A DNA stretch of 64,000 nt. It comes from CAVQZC01 sp963718315 (GTDB taxonomy: Bacteria > Actinomycetota > Thermoleophilia > Gaiellales > JAICJC01). Below, in pieces: positions 43,292 through 51,953 of the stretch. The position numbers and the translations under genes were made by a program. Under the pieces are notes generated by a model, which made no database searches, was not told the DNA's origin, and saw nothing but the letters and a program-made list of their open reading frames with translations. The DNA is taken from contig CAVQZC010000006.1 of assembly GCA_963718315.1 (NCBI GenBank), positions 186,001 through 250,000 of the forward strand, written 5' to 3'. How positions within the stretch are numbered: position 1 is the first letter of the stretch; each line of letters begins with the position of its first letter.

Positions 43292-44061
43292 GCACGCCGG
43301 CCTACGACGCGTCCGAGATGATGGCGGTTGCCGCCGCCCGGCGGCTCGCCGACGGCGCCGTGTGCTTCGTCGGCATCGGTCTGCCCAGCAAGGCCGCCAA
43401 CCTGGCCCGGGCCACGCACGCTCCCAACTGCGTCTTGATCTACGAGAGCGGCACCATCGGCGCCAAGCCGCGGCACCTGCCACTCTCGATCGGCGACGGG
43501 GAGCTGGCCGAGACGGCCGACACCGTGGTCTCGGTGCCGGAGATCTTCAGCTACTGGCTGCAGGGCGGCCGGATCGACGTCGGCTTCCTGGGGGCTGCGC
43601 AGGTCGACAGGTACGGCAATCTCAACAGCACGGTGATCGGCCCCTACGAGCATCCCAGGGTGCGCCTTCCCGGCGGCGGCGGTGCGCCGGAGATCGCGGC
43701 ATCGTGCAAGGAGACCCTGGTGATGCTGAGCCATTCGCCGCGGACGTTCGTCGAGAAGCTCGACTTCCGCACCACCGTCGGCTACGGAGACGGCCCGGGC
43801 ACTCGCGAGCAGCTGGGGATGGCCGGACGCGGCGTCACGGCCGTGATCACCGACCTGGGCATCCTCGAGCCGGATCCCGAGACGTGCGAGCTGACGCTGA
43901 CCCGGGTTCATCCCGGCGTCGAGCCGGAGCGGGTGCAGGAGGCGACCGGGTGGCAGCTTCGGATCGCCGCTGACGTGGAGGTCGGCGACGCCCCCACCGA
44001 GGCCGAGCTGGAGGCGTTGCGCGCGCTGAAGACCGCCGACGAGATCGGGGTGACGGGATGA
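43288..44061 (+). CDS. catJ: 3-oxoadipate CoA-transferase beta subunit, CatJ/glutaconate type
   Basis: A 257-residue partner of the alpha subunit. The catalytic Glu is in LIYESGTIGAKP, where the gamma-carboxylate forms the CoA thioester. VSVPEIFSYWLQGGRIDVGFLGAAQVDRYGN, with the typical QVDRYGN turn, and FVEKLDFRTTVGYGDG follow. Starts at GTG 43288 inside the catI stop and ends with an ATGA overlap with pcaH, so it is fully integrated in the operon. Intact. Confidence 0.82.
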   Translation: MSTPAYDASEMMAVAAARRLADGAVCFVGIGLPSKAANLARATHAPNCVLIYESGTIGAKPRHLPLSIGDGELAETADTVVSVPEIFSYWLQGGRIDVGFLGAAQVDRYGNLNSTVIGPYEHPRVRLPGGGGAPEIAASCKETLVMLSHSPRTFVEKLDFRTTVGYGDGPGTREQLGMAGRGVTAVITDLGILEPDPETCELTLTRVHPGVEPERVQEATGWQLRIAADVEVGDAPTEAELEALRALKTADEIGVTG

Positions 44062-44768
44062 GGGATGCGATCCGGCGCGCGCCCGACGGCACCGACGGCA
44101 TCGATCCGCCGTATGACTCCCCGGCCTACCGGTCGACCGCCCTGCGGGCGCCGAAGCAGCCGCTGGTGATCCTGCCCGAACGGTTCGCAGACGTTGCCGG
44201 TCCCGTCTACGGAAACGGCGCGATCGCCGAGACCGACTCCGATCTCACCCGCCAGCACGACGGTGAGCCGCTGGGCGAGCGGATCGTCGTCACCGGCCGA
44301 GTCGTGGGGTCGGACGGCAGGCCGGTGCCCAACACCCTGATCGAGATCTGGCAGGCAAACGCCGCCGGCCGCTACCGGCATGCCGACGACCAGCATCCGG
44401 CCCCGCTCGATCCCAACTTCACCGGCGCCGGCCGGTGCCTCACCGACGCCGAGGGCACCTACCGGTTCGTGTCGATCAAGCCCGGCGCCTATCCCTGGCG
44501 AAACCACGACAACGCCTGGCGCCCGGCCCACATCCACCTCTCGATCTTCGGCCGGCTGCTCAGCGAGCGGCTGGTCACGCAGATGTACTTCCCGGGGGAT
44601 CCGCTGTTCGACGCCGACCCGATCTTCCAGTCGGTGGGCGACCCGGCGGCCCGGCAGCGGATGATCTCGAGCTTCGACTGGGAGACCACCACGCCGGAGT
44701 GGGCGCTGGGGTATCGGTTCGACATCGTGCTCGGCGGACGGCATGCGACCCCGGAGGACCCGGATTGA
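44058..44768 (+). CDS. pcaH: Protocatechuate 3,4-dioxygenase beta subunit
   Basis: The iron-bearing subunit of the intradiol ring-opening dioxygenase, giving 3-carboxy-cis,cis-muconate. The 236 residues contain all four Fe(III) ligands: Tyr106 (GRYRH), Tyr145 (GAYPW), His158 and His160 (AHIHLS), equivalent to Tyr108, Tyr147, His160 and His162 of the Pseudomonas enzyme. The beta-sandwich core and the TGRVVGSDGRPVPNTLIEIWQANAAG entry segment are standard. ATG overlaps catJ; the end overlaps pcaG. Confidence 0.93.
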   Translation: MRDAIRRAPDGTDGIDPPYDSPAYRSTALRAPKQPLVILPERFADVAGPVYGNGAIAETDSDLTRQHDGEPLGERIVVTGRVVGSDGRPVPNTLIEIWQANAAGRYRHADDQHPAPLDPNFTGAGRCLTDAEGTYRFVSIKPGAYPWRNHDNAWRPAHIHLSIFGRLLSERLVTQMYFPGDPLFDADPIFQSVGDPAARQRMISSFDWETTTPEWALGYRFDIVLGGRHATPEDPD

Positions 44769-45244
44769 GCGCCGGGCCGACCCCGTCGCAGACGGTGGGG
44801 CCGTTCTTCTCCCTCGGCCTGACGCAGCGGGCGGACAACGATCTGGGCGGAGACGCCGCCGGAGCGGTATGGATCCGCGGCCGCGTGCTCGACGGGCAGG
44901 GCGATCCGGTGCCCGACGCGATGGTGGAGGCCTGGGCCGCGGGCCGGTGGGGCCGCTCCGGTACCACACAGGACGGCGGCTACAGCCTGCGCGTGCCGGA
45001 GCCGGCGGCCCTGGACGGACAGGCGCCACACGTGCCGCTGCTCGTGTTCGCCCGCGGGCTGCTGAAGCCCGTGCTGACGCGGGTCTACTTCCCCGAGCAT
45101 GCCCAGGCGAACGCGGCCGATCCGGTGCTGGCCGCTCTCGAGGATGCCCAGCAGGCCGGGTTGACGGCGATCCCAGACGGCGACGCCCTGCGCTTCGACA
45201 TCCGCCTTCAAGGCCCGGATCAGACGGCGTTCTTCGCCCGGTGA
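44765..45244 (+). CDS. pcaG: Protocatechuate 3,4-dioxygenase alpha subunit
   Basis: A 159-residue partner of PcaH. It starts with the conserved TPSQTVGPFFSLGLT segment that lines the active site, followed by the beta-sandwich VRGRVLDGQG-like strand, and ends TAFFAR. It lacks the iron ligands (AAGRWGRSG replaces the Tyr site), as expected for alpha. The TTG start at 44765 overlaps the pcaH stop (TTGA), which fixes the start. Confidence 0.9.
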   Translation: MSAGPTPSQTVGPFFSLGLTQRADNDLGGDAAGAVWIRGRVLDGQGDPVPDAMVEAWAAGRWGRSGTTQDGGYSLRVPEPAALDGQAPHVPLLVFARGLLKPVLTRVYFPEHAQANAADPVLAALEDAQQAGLTAIPDGDALRFDIRLQGPDQTAFFAR

Positions 45245-46551
45245 GCGGCTTCTCAGGGATCTTCGTGCCGGACGAGCTGGGCGACGTGGTGTCCGACCGC
45301 GCCTGGCTGCTGGCGATGATCGAGGCTGAGCGTGCACTGGCGGCCGCGGGGGCGGCTGCCGGCGTGGTTCCCGCCGACGCGGCCGGCGCCATCGCAGCGC
45401 GCTGCACCCCGGAGCTGCTGGCCGAGGGGGACGTGATCGCCGATGCCAGGGTGGTCGCGAATCCGGCGGAGCCGCTGATCCGGAGGTTGCGCAAGGCCGT
45501 GGGCGGCGAGGCGGCCGACTACGTCCACTTCGGCGCCACCAGCCAGGACATCGTCGACACGGGCGCGATGCTGGTGGCCGCCCGGGCGCTGCGGCTGGTG
45601 CTCGGGTACGTCGACGACCTTGCCGTGCACTGTGCGCGGCTTGCGCTCGAGCACCGCTCGACGCCGATGGCGGCTCGCACCTTGCTCCAGCAAGCGGTAC
45701 CGACGACCTTCGGTCTGGTCTGCGCGGGCTGGCTGCAGGCGGTCGAGGCATCGCGTGAGCGGCTGGCCGACGAGGCGGCGGGGCTGCCCGCCCAGCTTGG
45801 CGGGGCGGCCGGCACGCTGGCCGCGCTCGGCGAGCACGGCCTCGACGTGCGACGGCGCTTTGCCGCCGAGCTCGGGCTGGCCGAGCCGACCGTGACCTGG
45901 CACAGCGACCGCACTCCGGTGCGCGCGGTCGCGGCGGCGGCGGCTCTCTGCGCCGGCGCCGCCGGCAAGATCGGAGGAGACATCGTCCTGCTCTCGCAGA
46001 CCGAGATCGGTGAGGTGGCCGAGGGCGGCGGCGGTAGCTCTTCGACGATGCCCCAGAAGCAGAACCCCGCGGGCTCGGTGCGGGCGGTGGCCGCCGCCCG
46101 GCGGGCCACTGCGCATGCCGCGACGGTGCTGCAGGGATTCGAGCACGAGCTCCAGCGCGCCGCGGGCGCCTGGCAGGCGGAGTGGGAGCCGTTCGCAGGC
46201 GTGATCGCCTACACGGGTGGCGCGGCGGCGTGCGCGGCAGAGGCGCTGGCCGGGCTGTCGGTCGACGCCGAGCGAATGCGCGAGAACCTCGACCTCTCGG
46301 GCGGTGGGATCGTGGCCGAGCGGATCGTCCTGATGTCGGCGGCCCGGGTCGGCCGCGCCCAGGCCAGCGCCGAGATGAAGAACGCGCTGGCGGCCGGCGC
46401 GGACGGGTTCGCCGACGAGCTGGACGCCCAGGCGCTCGGCCTGAGCGAGACGGAGTTGGCCGACGCGCTCGACCCTGCAACGTACGTGGGGGCCGCGGAG
46501 GATCAGGTCGACCTGGCGCTGGCCGAGTACGAACGGCGGGTGGCCGGGTGA
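45241..46551 (+). CDS. pcaB: 3-carboxy-cis,cis-muconate cycloisomerase
   Basis: A fumarase/aspartase-superfamily enzyme that lactonises carboxymuconate to 4-carboxymuconolactone. About 436 residues. It has the superfamily segments HFGATSQDIVDTG, the TLLQQAVPTTFG region and the mobile signature loop GGGGSSSTMPQKQNP (SSxMPxKxNP with the catalytic Ser). The PcaB assignment over adenylosuccinate lyase rests on the loop style and on its place between pcaG and pcaD. GTG start overlapping pcaG. Confidence 0.9.
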   Translation: MSGFSGIFVPDELGDVVSDRAWLLAMIEAERALAAAGAAAGVVPADAAGAIAARCTPELLAEGDVIADARVVANPAEPLIRRLRKAVGGEAADYVHFGATSQDIVDTGAMLVAARALRLVLGYVDDLAVHCARLALEHRSTPMAARTLLQQAVPTTFGLVCAGWLQAVEASRERLADEAAGLPAQLGGAAGTLAALGEHGLDVRRRFAAELGLAEPTVTWHSDRTPVRAVAAAAALCAGAAGKIGGDIVLLSQTEIGEVAEGGGGSSSTMPQKQNPAGSVRAVAAARRATAHAATVLQGFEHELQRAAGAWQAEWEPFAGVIAYTGGAAACAAEALAGLSVDAERMRENLDLSGGGIVAERIVLMSAARVGRAQASAEMKNALAAGADGFADELDAQALGLSETELADALDPATYVGAAEDQVDLALAEYERRVAG

Positions 46552-47316
46552 TCCCGCACCACCGGATCGACGGCGAGGATGGTCCGCTGGTGGTGCTGGC
46601 GAGCTCGCTGGGCACCACCCTGGCGATGTGGGACGACCTCGCCGCCGACCTGGCCGCCGACCATCGCGTGCTCCGCTACGACCACCGTGGTCACGGGGAA
46701 TCGGTCGTGCCGCCGGGGCCGTACTCGATGGGCCAGCTGTCCCGCGACGTGCTCGACCTGCTCGATGCGGTCGGCGAGCCGTCCGCCTCGTTCTGCGGAC
46801 TTTCGCTGGGCGGCTGCGTCGGCCAGTGGCTGGGTGCAAACGCGCCGGAGCGGATCGACCGGCTGGTGCTGGCGTGCACGTCGCCCACCTTCGGGCCTCC
46901 GCAGGGCTGGCGCGAGCGGGCGGCGGCGGTGCGCGCCTCCGGCACCGAGGCGGTCGCAGATGCCGTGCTCGCCCGGTGGTTCACCCCGGAGTTCTTCGAC
47001 CAGCGTCCGGATGTGATCGCCGGCCTGCGCCGGGAGTTCGTTTCGATCCCCGACGAGGGCTACGCGGGCTGCTGCGACGCACTGGCTGACTGGGACTTCG
47101 ACTCCGAGCTGCCGCGGATCGCAGCGCCGACGCTGATCGTCGCGGGCGACCGCGATCCGGCGGCGCCGCCGGAGCGTGGCACGGGCGATGGCCGAGGCCG
47201 TGCCAGACTCCCGGCTGGTGGTGCTCGAGCACGCCGCTCACCTGGCGCCCATCGAGCACCCGGAAGCGTTCACCCGTGAGCTGCGCGCACACCTAGATCA
47301 AAGCGGAGGACGATGA
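46548..47316 (+). CDS. pcaD: 3-oxoadipate enol-lactonase (one frameshift)
   Basis: An alpha/beta hydrolase that opens the enol-lactone to 3-oxoadipate. About 256 residues, with the oxyanion-site SSLGTTLAMWDDL, RYDHRGHGES, nucleophile Ser in FCGLSLGGCVGQWLG, the acid in IVAGDRDPAAPPE and catalytic His in LEHAAHLAPIEHPEAF. An extra base near 47178 shifts the frame; the repaired C-terminus ends at TGA 47314-47316, overlapping pcaC by ATGA. It is not fused to PcaC, unlike the PcaL fusion common in Rhodococcus and Streptomyces. Confidence 0.9.
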
Positions 47317-47693
47317 GCGACGAGTTGTACGACCGGGGGATGGAGGTGCGCCGGGAGGTGCACGGCGACGCCCACGTCGACGCTGCCACCGAGCACGCAA
47401 CCGACTTCACCCGCGACTTCCAGGAGTTCATCACGCGCTATGCGTGGGGCGGGATCTGGACGCGACCGGGGCTTGACCGCGGTACGCGCAGCCTGCTGGT
47501 GATCACGGCACTGGTGGCCACCGGCCGCGAGGGTGAGCTGCCGATGCACCTGCGCGCCGCCCGCCGCAATGGCGTCTCGTGGGACGAGATCAAGGAGACC
47601 CTCCTGCAGGCGGCCGTGTACTGCGGCGTGCCGTCCGCGAACGGGGCGTTCGCGATCGCCCAGCAGGTGCTGGCCGACGAGGAGCAGGCATGA
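47313..47693 (+). CDS. pcaC: 4-carboxymuconolactone decarboxylase
   Basis: Decarboxylates 4-carboxymuconolactone to the enol-lactone. 126 residues of the AhpD-like all-helical CMD family: a GIWTRPGLDRGTRSLLVITALVATGREGEL segment (RxR and the E-L-x-x-H motif with MHLRAA) and a KETLLQAAVYCGVPSANGAF C-terminal helix. Separate from pcaD. GGAGG ribosome-binding site before ATG 47313; ATGA overlap with pcaF. Confidence 0.92.
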   Translation: MSDELYDRGMEVRREVHGDAHVDAATEHATDFTRDFQEFITRYAWGGIWTRPGLDRGTRSLLVITALVATGREGELPMHLRAARRNGVSWDEIKETLLQAAVYCGVPSANGAFAIAQQVLADEEQA

Positions 47694-48862
47694 GCCGTGC
47701 CGTGATCCTGTCCGCGGTGCGAACGCCGATCGGCCGTTACGGTGGGTCGCTGGCGGGCGTCCGCCCCGACGACCTGGCAGCAGTCGCGGTTCGCGCCGCG
47801 GTGGAGCGGGCGGGCGTCGATCCCGCCCAGGTCGAAGACGTCTACCTGGGCTGCGCAAACCAGGCCGGCGAGGACAACCGCGACGTCGCCCGGATGGCGG
47901 TGCTGCTGGCGGGGTTTCCGCAGTCGGTCGCGGGCGTGACCCTGAACCGGTTGTGCGCCTCGGGGCTGTCCGCCGTGGTCTCGGCCTGCCACGCCGTTGC
48001 CGCAGGAGACGGCGACCTGTTCGTCGCCGGTGGTGTGGAGTCGATGACCCGCGCCCCGCTGTCGATGCCGAAGCCGGCGAAGGCGTTCGAACGCGGGCAC
48101 CGGACGGTGTACGACACGACCCTCGGGTGGCGGTATCCCAACCCGGCGCTGGAGGCGATGTTCCCGCTGGAGAGCATGGGCGAGACAGGCGAGAACGTGG
48201 CCGAGCGCTACGGCGTCAGCCGTGAGGACCAGGACGCCTTCGCGCTGCGATCACAGGCGCGGCATGCCGAGGCCCAGGCGGCCGGCAGGTTCGCTGACGA
48301 GCTGGTCGAGCTGCCTGACCTGGCGGCCGACGAGCACCCGCGGCCGGACACCAGCATGGAGGCGCTGAGTGCGCTGAAGCCGGCGTTTCGCAAGGGCGGC
48401 AGTGTCACGGCAGGCAACTCGAGCGGGATGAACGACGGCGCTGCGGCGCTGGTCATCGCCAGCGAGGAGAAGGCTGCCGAGCTGGGGGCGACCCCGCTGG
48501 CGGCGTTCCGCGGTGCGGCAGTCGCCGGCGTCGATCCGCGCGTGATGGGGATCGGGCCGATCCCCGCCGTGCAGAAGCTGCTCGCGCGCACGGGCGTGGA
48601 GGTGGGGGAGATCGACCTGGTCGAGCTCAACGAGGCATTTGCCTCCCAGAGCCTGGCCGTGATCCGCGAGCTCGGGCTCGACCCGGATCGCGTCAACGTC
48701 AACGGCGGCGCGATCGCCGTCGGCCACCCGCTGGGAATGAGCGGCGCCCGGCTCGTGGTCTCGCTGGTGCACGAGCTGCGGCGGCGTGGGGGGCGGCTGG
48801 GGCTGGCGACGCTGTGTATCGGCGTCGGGCAGGGCCAGGCCGCGCTGTTCGAGCGGGTCTGA
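47690..48862 (+). CDS. pcaF: 3-oxoadipyl-CoA thiolase
   Basis: Cleaves 3-oxoadipyl-CoA into succinyl-CoA and acetyl-CoA. 390 residues, with the thiolase active-site Cys in TLNRLCASGLSAV (about Cys90), the NEAFASQSL motif, His in GGAIAVGHPLGMSGARL and the second Cys in TLCIGVGQGQA. A general acetyl-CoA acetyltransferase cannot be excluded from sequence, but operon context favours PcaF. Intact; its TGA shares a base with the pobA ATG (TGATG). Confidence 0.88.
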   Translation: MSRAVILSAVRTPIGRYGGSLAGVRPDDLAAVAVRAAVERAGVDPAQVEDVYLGCANQAGEDNRDVARMAVLLAGFPQSVAGVTLNRLCASGLSAVVSACHAVAAGDGDLFVAGGVESMTRAPLSMPKPAKAFERGHRTVYDTTLGWRYPNPALEAMFPLESMGETGENVAERYGVSREDQDAFALRSQARHAEAQAAGRFADELVELPDLAADEHPRPDTSMEALSALKPAFRKGGSVTAGNSSGMNDGAAALVIASEEKAAELGATPLAAFRGAAVAGVDPRVMGIGPIPAVQKLLARTGVEVGEIDLVELNEAFASQSLAVIRELGLDPDRVNVNGGAIAVGHPLGMSGARLVVSLVHELRRRGGRLGLATLCIGVGQGQAALFERV

Positions 48863-50028
48863 TGCGGACGCAGGTCGGGATCGTGGGAGCGGGGCCCGCG
48901 GGGCTGACCCTCGCCCAGACGCTGCGGGCGGCCGGCATCGAGTCGGTCGTGATCGAGGATCGCAGCCGCGACTACGTCGAGCAGCGGATCCGGGCGGGCG
49001 TGCTGGAGCAGGGCACGGCCGACCATCTGCGGCGGATCGGGGCAGGCGAGCGGATGGATCGCGAGGGCATCGTCCACCACGGGATCGAGCTGCAGTTCGA
49101 CGAAGCGCGTCACCGCATCGACCTGACCGGGCTGACCGGCGCCAGCCTCGTCATCTACGGGCAGACCGAGGTGGTCAAGGATCTGATCGCGATCCGCCTG
49201 GGCGCCGGCGAGCCGCTGCTGTTCGAGGCGTCCGACGTGACGGTGCACGGCCTCACGGAGAGGCCGCGGATCCGGTTCACCCACCAGGGGGAGGCCCAGG
49301 AGATCGAGTGCGACCTGATCGCGGGCTGCGACGGCTACCACGGGGTGTGCCGCCCGTCGATCCCGGCCGGCGTGCTGCGCGAGACGTCGCGGGACTACCC
49401 CTTCGGCTGGCTCGGGATCCTGGCCGCGGTGGCGCCGTCGAGCGACGTCGTCGTCTACTCCCACCACCCGCGCGGCTTCTCGCTGCTCAGCATGCGCTCG
49501 CCGTCGATCAGCCGGCTCTACCTGCAGGTGGCGCCTGACGAGGATCTCGCCGGCTGGCCGGACGACCGGATCTGGGAGGAGCTGCAGCTGCGCCTCGGCG
49601 TCGAGGGCTGGACGCTGGCCGAGGGGCGGATCCTGGAGAAGGGCGTCACCGGGATGCGCAGCTACGTCTGCGAGCCGATGCAGTTCGGCAACCTCTACCT
49701 CGCCGGTGACGCTGCGCATATCGTCCCGCCCACGGGCGCGAAGGGCTTGAATCTGGCGATCAACGACGTCCGCATCCTGGCCGAGGCGATCGTCAGCTTC
49801 TACGAGACGGGCAGCCGGGCGGCCCTCGACGGTTACTCGGACACCTGCCTGCGCCGGGTGTGGCGGGCGCAGCACTTCTCGTGGTGGATGACGTCGATGC
49901 TGCACCGCCTGCCCGGCGACGACCCCTTCGACCTGGCGCTGCAGCTCTCACAGCTGCGCAGCGTGGTGGCGTCCGAGGCGGCGGCGCGGGTGCTGGCCGA
50001 GAACTACGTCGGCATCGCTCCGGTGTAG
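48862..50028 (+). CDS. pobA: 4-hydroxybenzoate 3-monooxygenase
   Basis: An FAD-dependent aromatic hydroxylase that makes protocatechuate from 4-hydroxybenzoate. 388 residues, the usual length. The dinucleotide fold GxGxxG is VGIVGAGPAG at the N-terminus, the DG motif is IAGCDGYHG, and the GD motif with flavin-ring loop is LYLAGDAAHIVPPTGAKGLNLAINDV. The RIRAGVLEQG segment and the SHHPRGFSLLSMRS substrate-pocket region match PHBH. It is the last gene of the operon, so the first enzyme of the pathway is translated last. Confidence 0.92.
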   Translation: MRTQVGIVGAGPAGLTLAQTLRAAGIESVVIEDRSRDYVEQRIRAGVLEQGTADHLRRIGAGERMDREGIVHHGIELQFDEARHRIDLTGLTGASLVIYGQTEVVKDLIAIRLGAGEPLLFEASDVTVHGLTERPRIRFTHQGEAQEIECDLIAGCDGYHGVCRPSIPAGVLRETSRDYPFGWLGILAAVAPSSDVVVYSHHPRGFSLLSMRSPSISRLYLQVAPDEDLAGWPDDRIWEELQLRLGVEGWTLAEGRILEKGVTGMRSYVCEPMQFGNLYLAGDAAHIVPPTGAKGLNLAINDVRILAEAIVSFYETGSRAALDGYSDTCLRRVWRAQHFSWWMTSMLHRLPGDDPFDLALQLSQLRSVVASEAAARVLAENYVGIAPV

Positions 50029-50034
50029 TTGCGG

Positions 50035-50370
50035 TCAGCCACCGCCACAGGCGGGCGGACTGGTGCCGGCGGCCGCGGCGATGGCGGCGAAGATCAGCGC
50101 CCCGACGGACATCGCCGCAAACGCAAAGCCGATCTTGGCGAACCGGCCGAGACCGTCAGAACCGGAGTCCATGTGCAGACGGACCCCGCCGACGAAGGCG
50201 ATCGCCGTCGTCACTCCCCAGGCGGCGACGATCAGGTCGGCTGGCGGGTTCCAGTGGTGGGCCCATCTCAGCGCTGCTGCAAGGAGCAGGAGTGAGGCGA
50301 TGCCGCACACCCCTGTCCGGCGGCGGCGGAGGCTGAGCTTCGGTGGTTCGGTCAGCGCGATGTCCGTCAT
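50035..50370 (-). CDS. Small hypothetical membrane protein, 111 aa
   Basis: Three hydrophobic segments (GIASLLLLAAALRWAHH; LIVAAWGVTTAIAFVGGV; IGFAFAAMSVGALIFAAIAAAAG) after a cytoplasmic N-terminus rich in basic residues (LSLRRRRTG). Starts at ATG 50370. It converges on pobA, leaving 6 nt between the stops. No family recognised. Confidence 0.5.
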   Translation of the reverse strand: MTDIALTEPPKLSLRRRRTGVCGIASLLLLAAALRWAHHWNPPADLIVAAWGVTTAIAFVGGVRLHMDSGSDGLGRFAKIGFAFAAMSVGALIFAAIAAAAGTSPPACGGG

Positions 50371-50433
50371 GGAAACGGAACCTAAACGCGGCTCGCTCCT
50401 CGGCCGGGATTCGTCGCGGAACCGTGACAAAAC

Positions 50434-50457
50434 GAAGGCCCACCGGAGCGGGCCTTC
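50434..50457 (-). terminator. Intrinsic terminator of the 65-aa gene, minus strand
   Basis: GAAGGCCC (50434-50441) and GGGCCTTC (50450-50457) form a perfect 8-bp stem with an 8-nt loop. Read on the minus strand the stem is followed by GTTTTGT, a T-rich tract, 25 nt after the stop of the 65-aa gene. Confidence 0.7.
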
Positions 50458-50481
50458 AGGTGATCCGATGGCGAGGCTGTC

Positions 50482-50679
50482 TCACGCGTATGAGGCTCCG
50501 ACGAAGAAGAGTGCGACCGCCATCGCAGCGAACCCGATCAGGTCGCCGACGTTGCGCCTGGACTTCGGCTGTTCGCCGGCCGTCGCCTGCACGGTCTCGG
50601 CTGGGTACTCCTCCGGCCGGTCAGGTGATCCACTCCGGCGCCACGCCTGCTCATATGCCCCGAGAATCATTCCGTTCAT
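50482..50679 (-). CDS. Small hypothetical membrane protein, 65 aa
   Basis: Starts at ATG 50679 with a clear AAGGAGTGG ribosome-binding site 6-8 nt upstream and ends before a good terminator, so it is very likely a real gene. The N-terminal half is hydrophilic (with a GSPDRPEEYPAET stretch), and one C-terminal transmembrane helix (DLIGFAAMAVALFFVGASYA) reaches the end, giving a tail-anchored layout. No family recognised. Divergent from gltX. Confidence 0.6.
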   Translation of the reverse strand: MNGMILGAYEQAWRRSGSPDRPEEYPAETVQATAGEQPKSRRNVGDLIGFAAMAVALFFVGASYA

Positions 50680-50837
50680 CTCAATCCACTCCTTGTCGGT
50701 AGGGGTTGAACGGTGGAACGACGGTAATGAGAGGTGGTCGGAAGGGGCATCAGGGATGTCCCTTGTTCATCAGGACAGACGGGAGGCGTCGCGTCTTCCC
50801 CGGGAGCCGCAAGACCCGGTGGTAGCGTAAGCGCGCT

Positions 50838-51953
50838 ATGTCCGTACGCGTTCGCTTTGCCCCCAGCCCGACCGGCGCCCTCCACCTGGGAGGCGCGCTG
50901 ACGGCGCTGACCAACTTCCTCTACGCGCGCCACTTCTCCGGGACGCTGCTGCTGCGCATCGACGACACGGACGAGGAGCGCAACGTGGCCGGCGGCGAGC
51001 AGGGGATCATGGACGACCTGCGGTGGCTGGGCATCGACTGGGACGAGGGACCGGTGCGCCAGAGCGAGCGGCGCGAGCGCCACCTGGAGGCGGCCGCGGC
51101 AGCCGACGGCGCTCGTCGCCGTGACGGAGCCCTCTGGCTCGGCGCCGAGGGCGTGCCCGAGTTCGTGATCGTCCGCTCGGACGGGCGGCCGACCTACAAC
51201 TGGGCGACCGCGGTCGACGACCTCGACCTCGGGATCACGCAGGTCATCCGCGGCGCCGACCACATCTCCAACACGCCCCTGCAGCAGGCTGCCATCCGCT
51301 CGCTGGGCGGTCAGCCGCCGGAGTACCTGCACCACGCCCTCGTCCGCGGCGAGACCGGCAAGCTGTCCAAGCGCGAGGCTGCGTCCTCGATCGCTGCCCT
51401 GCGGGACGAGGGCTATCCCGCCGAGGCAGTCGTCAACCTGCTGGGATTGGTCGCGAGCTCCGGCCCCGGCGACGTGATGGGCATGGACGAGCTGATCGCC
51501 CGCTTCGACCCTGAGCGGATGGCTCGCGGGGACGTCATCCTCGAGGACTCGCGCCTCCGCCACCTGTCGACGGCCCACCTGCGGGGCCTGCCCGACGAGG
51601 AGCTGGTCGCTCGCGTGCTGCCGCGAACCGCACCGGGAACCGATCCCGATCTGGTCGCCGCTCTGGCGCCGGCGCTCCGCGGCGTCCACACGCTGAACGA
51701 GGCCGCCGACCTGGTCGCCTGCGTCGCCAGCGAACCGGCCCACCGCTCCCTGCCCGAGATGGCGGCGATCCGCGGCCGCTACCCGGAGCACCTGTCCGAG
51801 CCCGAGGCGCGGGAGCTGGTCGACGAGCTGCGCCGCGCCGGCGTCCCGCTGAAGGAGGCGCGGCTGGCGCTGACCGGCCGCGAGCGCGGCCCCGAGCTGT
51901 GGGCGGTGCTGGCCGCGCTGCCACGCGACGAGGCGATGAGGAGGGCGGCATGA
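50838..51953 (+). CDS. gltX: Compact glutamyl-tRNA synthetase
   Basis: Charges tRNA with glutamate. Class I signatures: HLGG of SPTGALHLGGAL (residues 16-19, HIGH equivalent), LRIDDTDEERN, VDDLDLGITQVIRGADHISNTPLQ and GKLSKRE (KMSKS equivalent). At 371 residues it is about 100 shorter than usual. The connective-peptide region between the ERHLEAA helix and VPEFVIVRSDGRPTYN is only about 30 residues, with no CxC/Cys zinc motif, and the anticodon part is short. The frame is intact and the gene sits in the conserved ispF-gltX-cysS order, so the compaction seems real; I recall similar short forms in Thermoleophilia. ATG overlap with cysS. Confidence 0.85.
   Translation: MSVRVRFAPSPTGALHLGGALTALTNFLYARHFSGTLLLRIDDTDEERNVAGGEQGIMDDLRWLGIDWDEGPVRQSERRERHLEAAAAADGARRRDGALWLGAEGVPEFVIVRSDGRPTYNWATAVDDLDLGITQVIRGADHISNTPLQQAAIRSLGGQPPEYLHHALVRGETGKLSKREAASSIAALRDEGYPAEAVVNLLGLVASSGPGDVMGMDELIARFDPERMARGDVILEDSRLRHLSTAHLRGLPDEELVARVLPRTAPGTDPDLVAALAPALRGVHTLNEAADLVACVASEPAHRSLPEMAAIRGRYPEHLSEPEARELVDELRRAGVPLKEARLALTGRERGPELWAVLAALPRDEAMRRAA

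Noticed and set aside
44058..44768. Catechol 1,2-dioxygenase instead of protocatechuate dioxygenase beta subunit
   Set aside because: The partner alpha subunit follows with a 4-nt overlap and the other pca genes are adjacent; catechol dioxygenases are single-subunit with a different helical N-terminal domain.
50838..51953. Assigning the short synthetase as glutamyl-Q tRNA(Asp) synthetase
   Set aside because: It retains a region after the KLSKR motif of about 190 residues for the anticodon domain and sits in the conserved gltX position before cysS.
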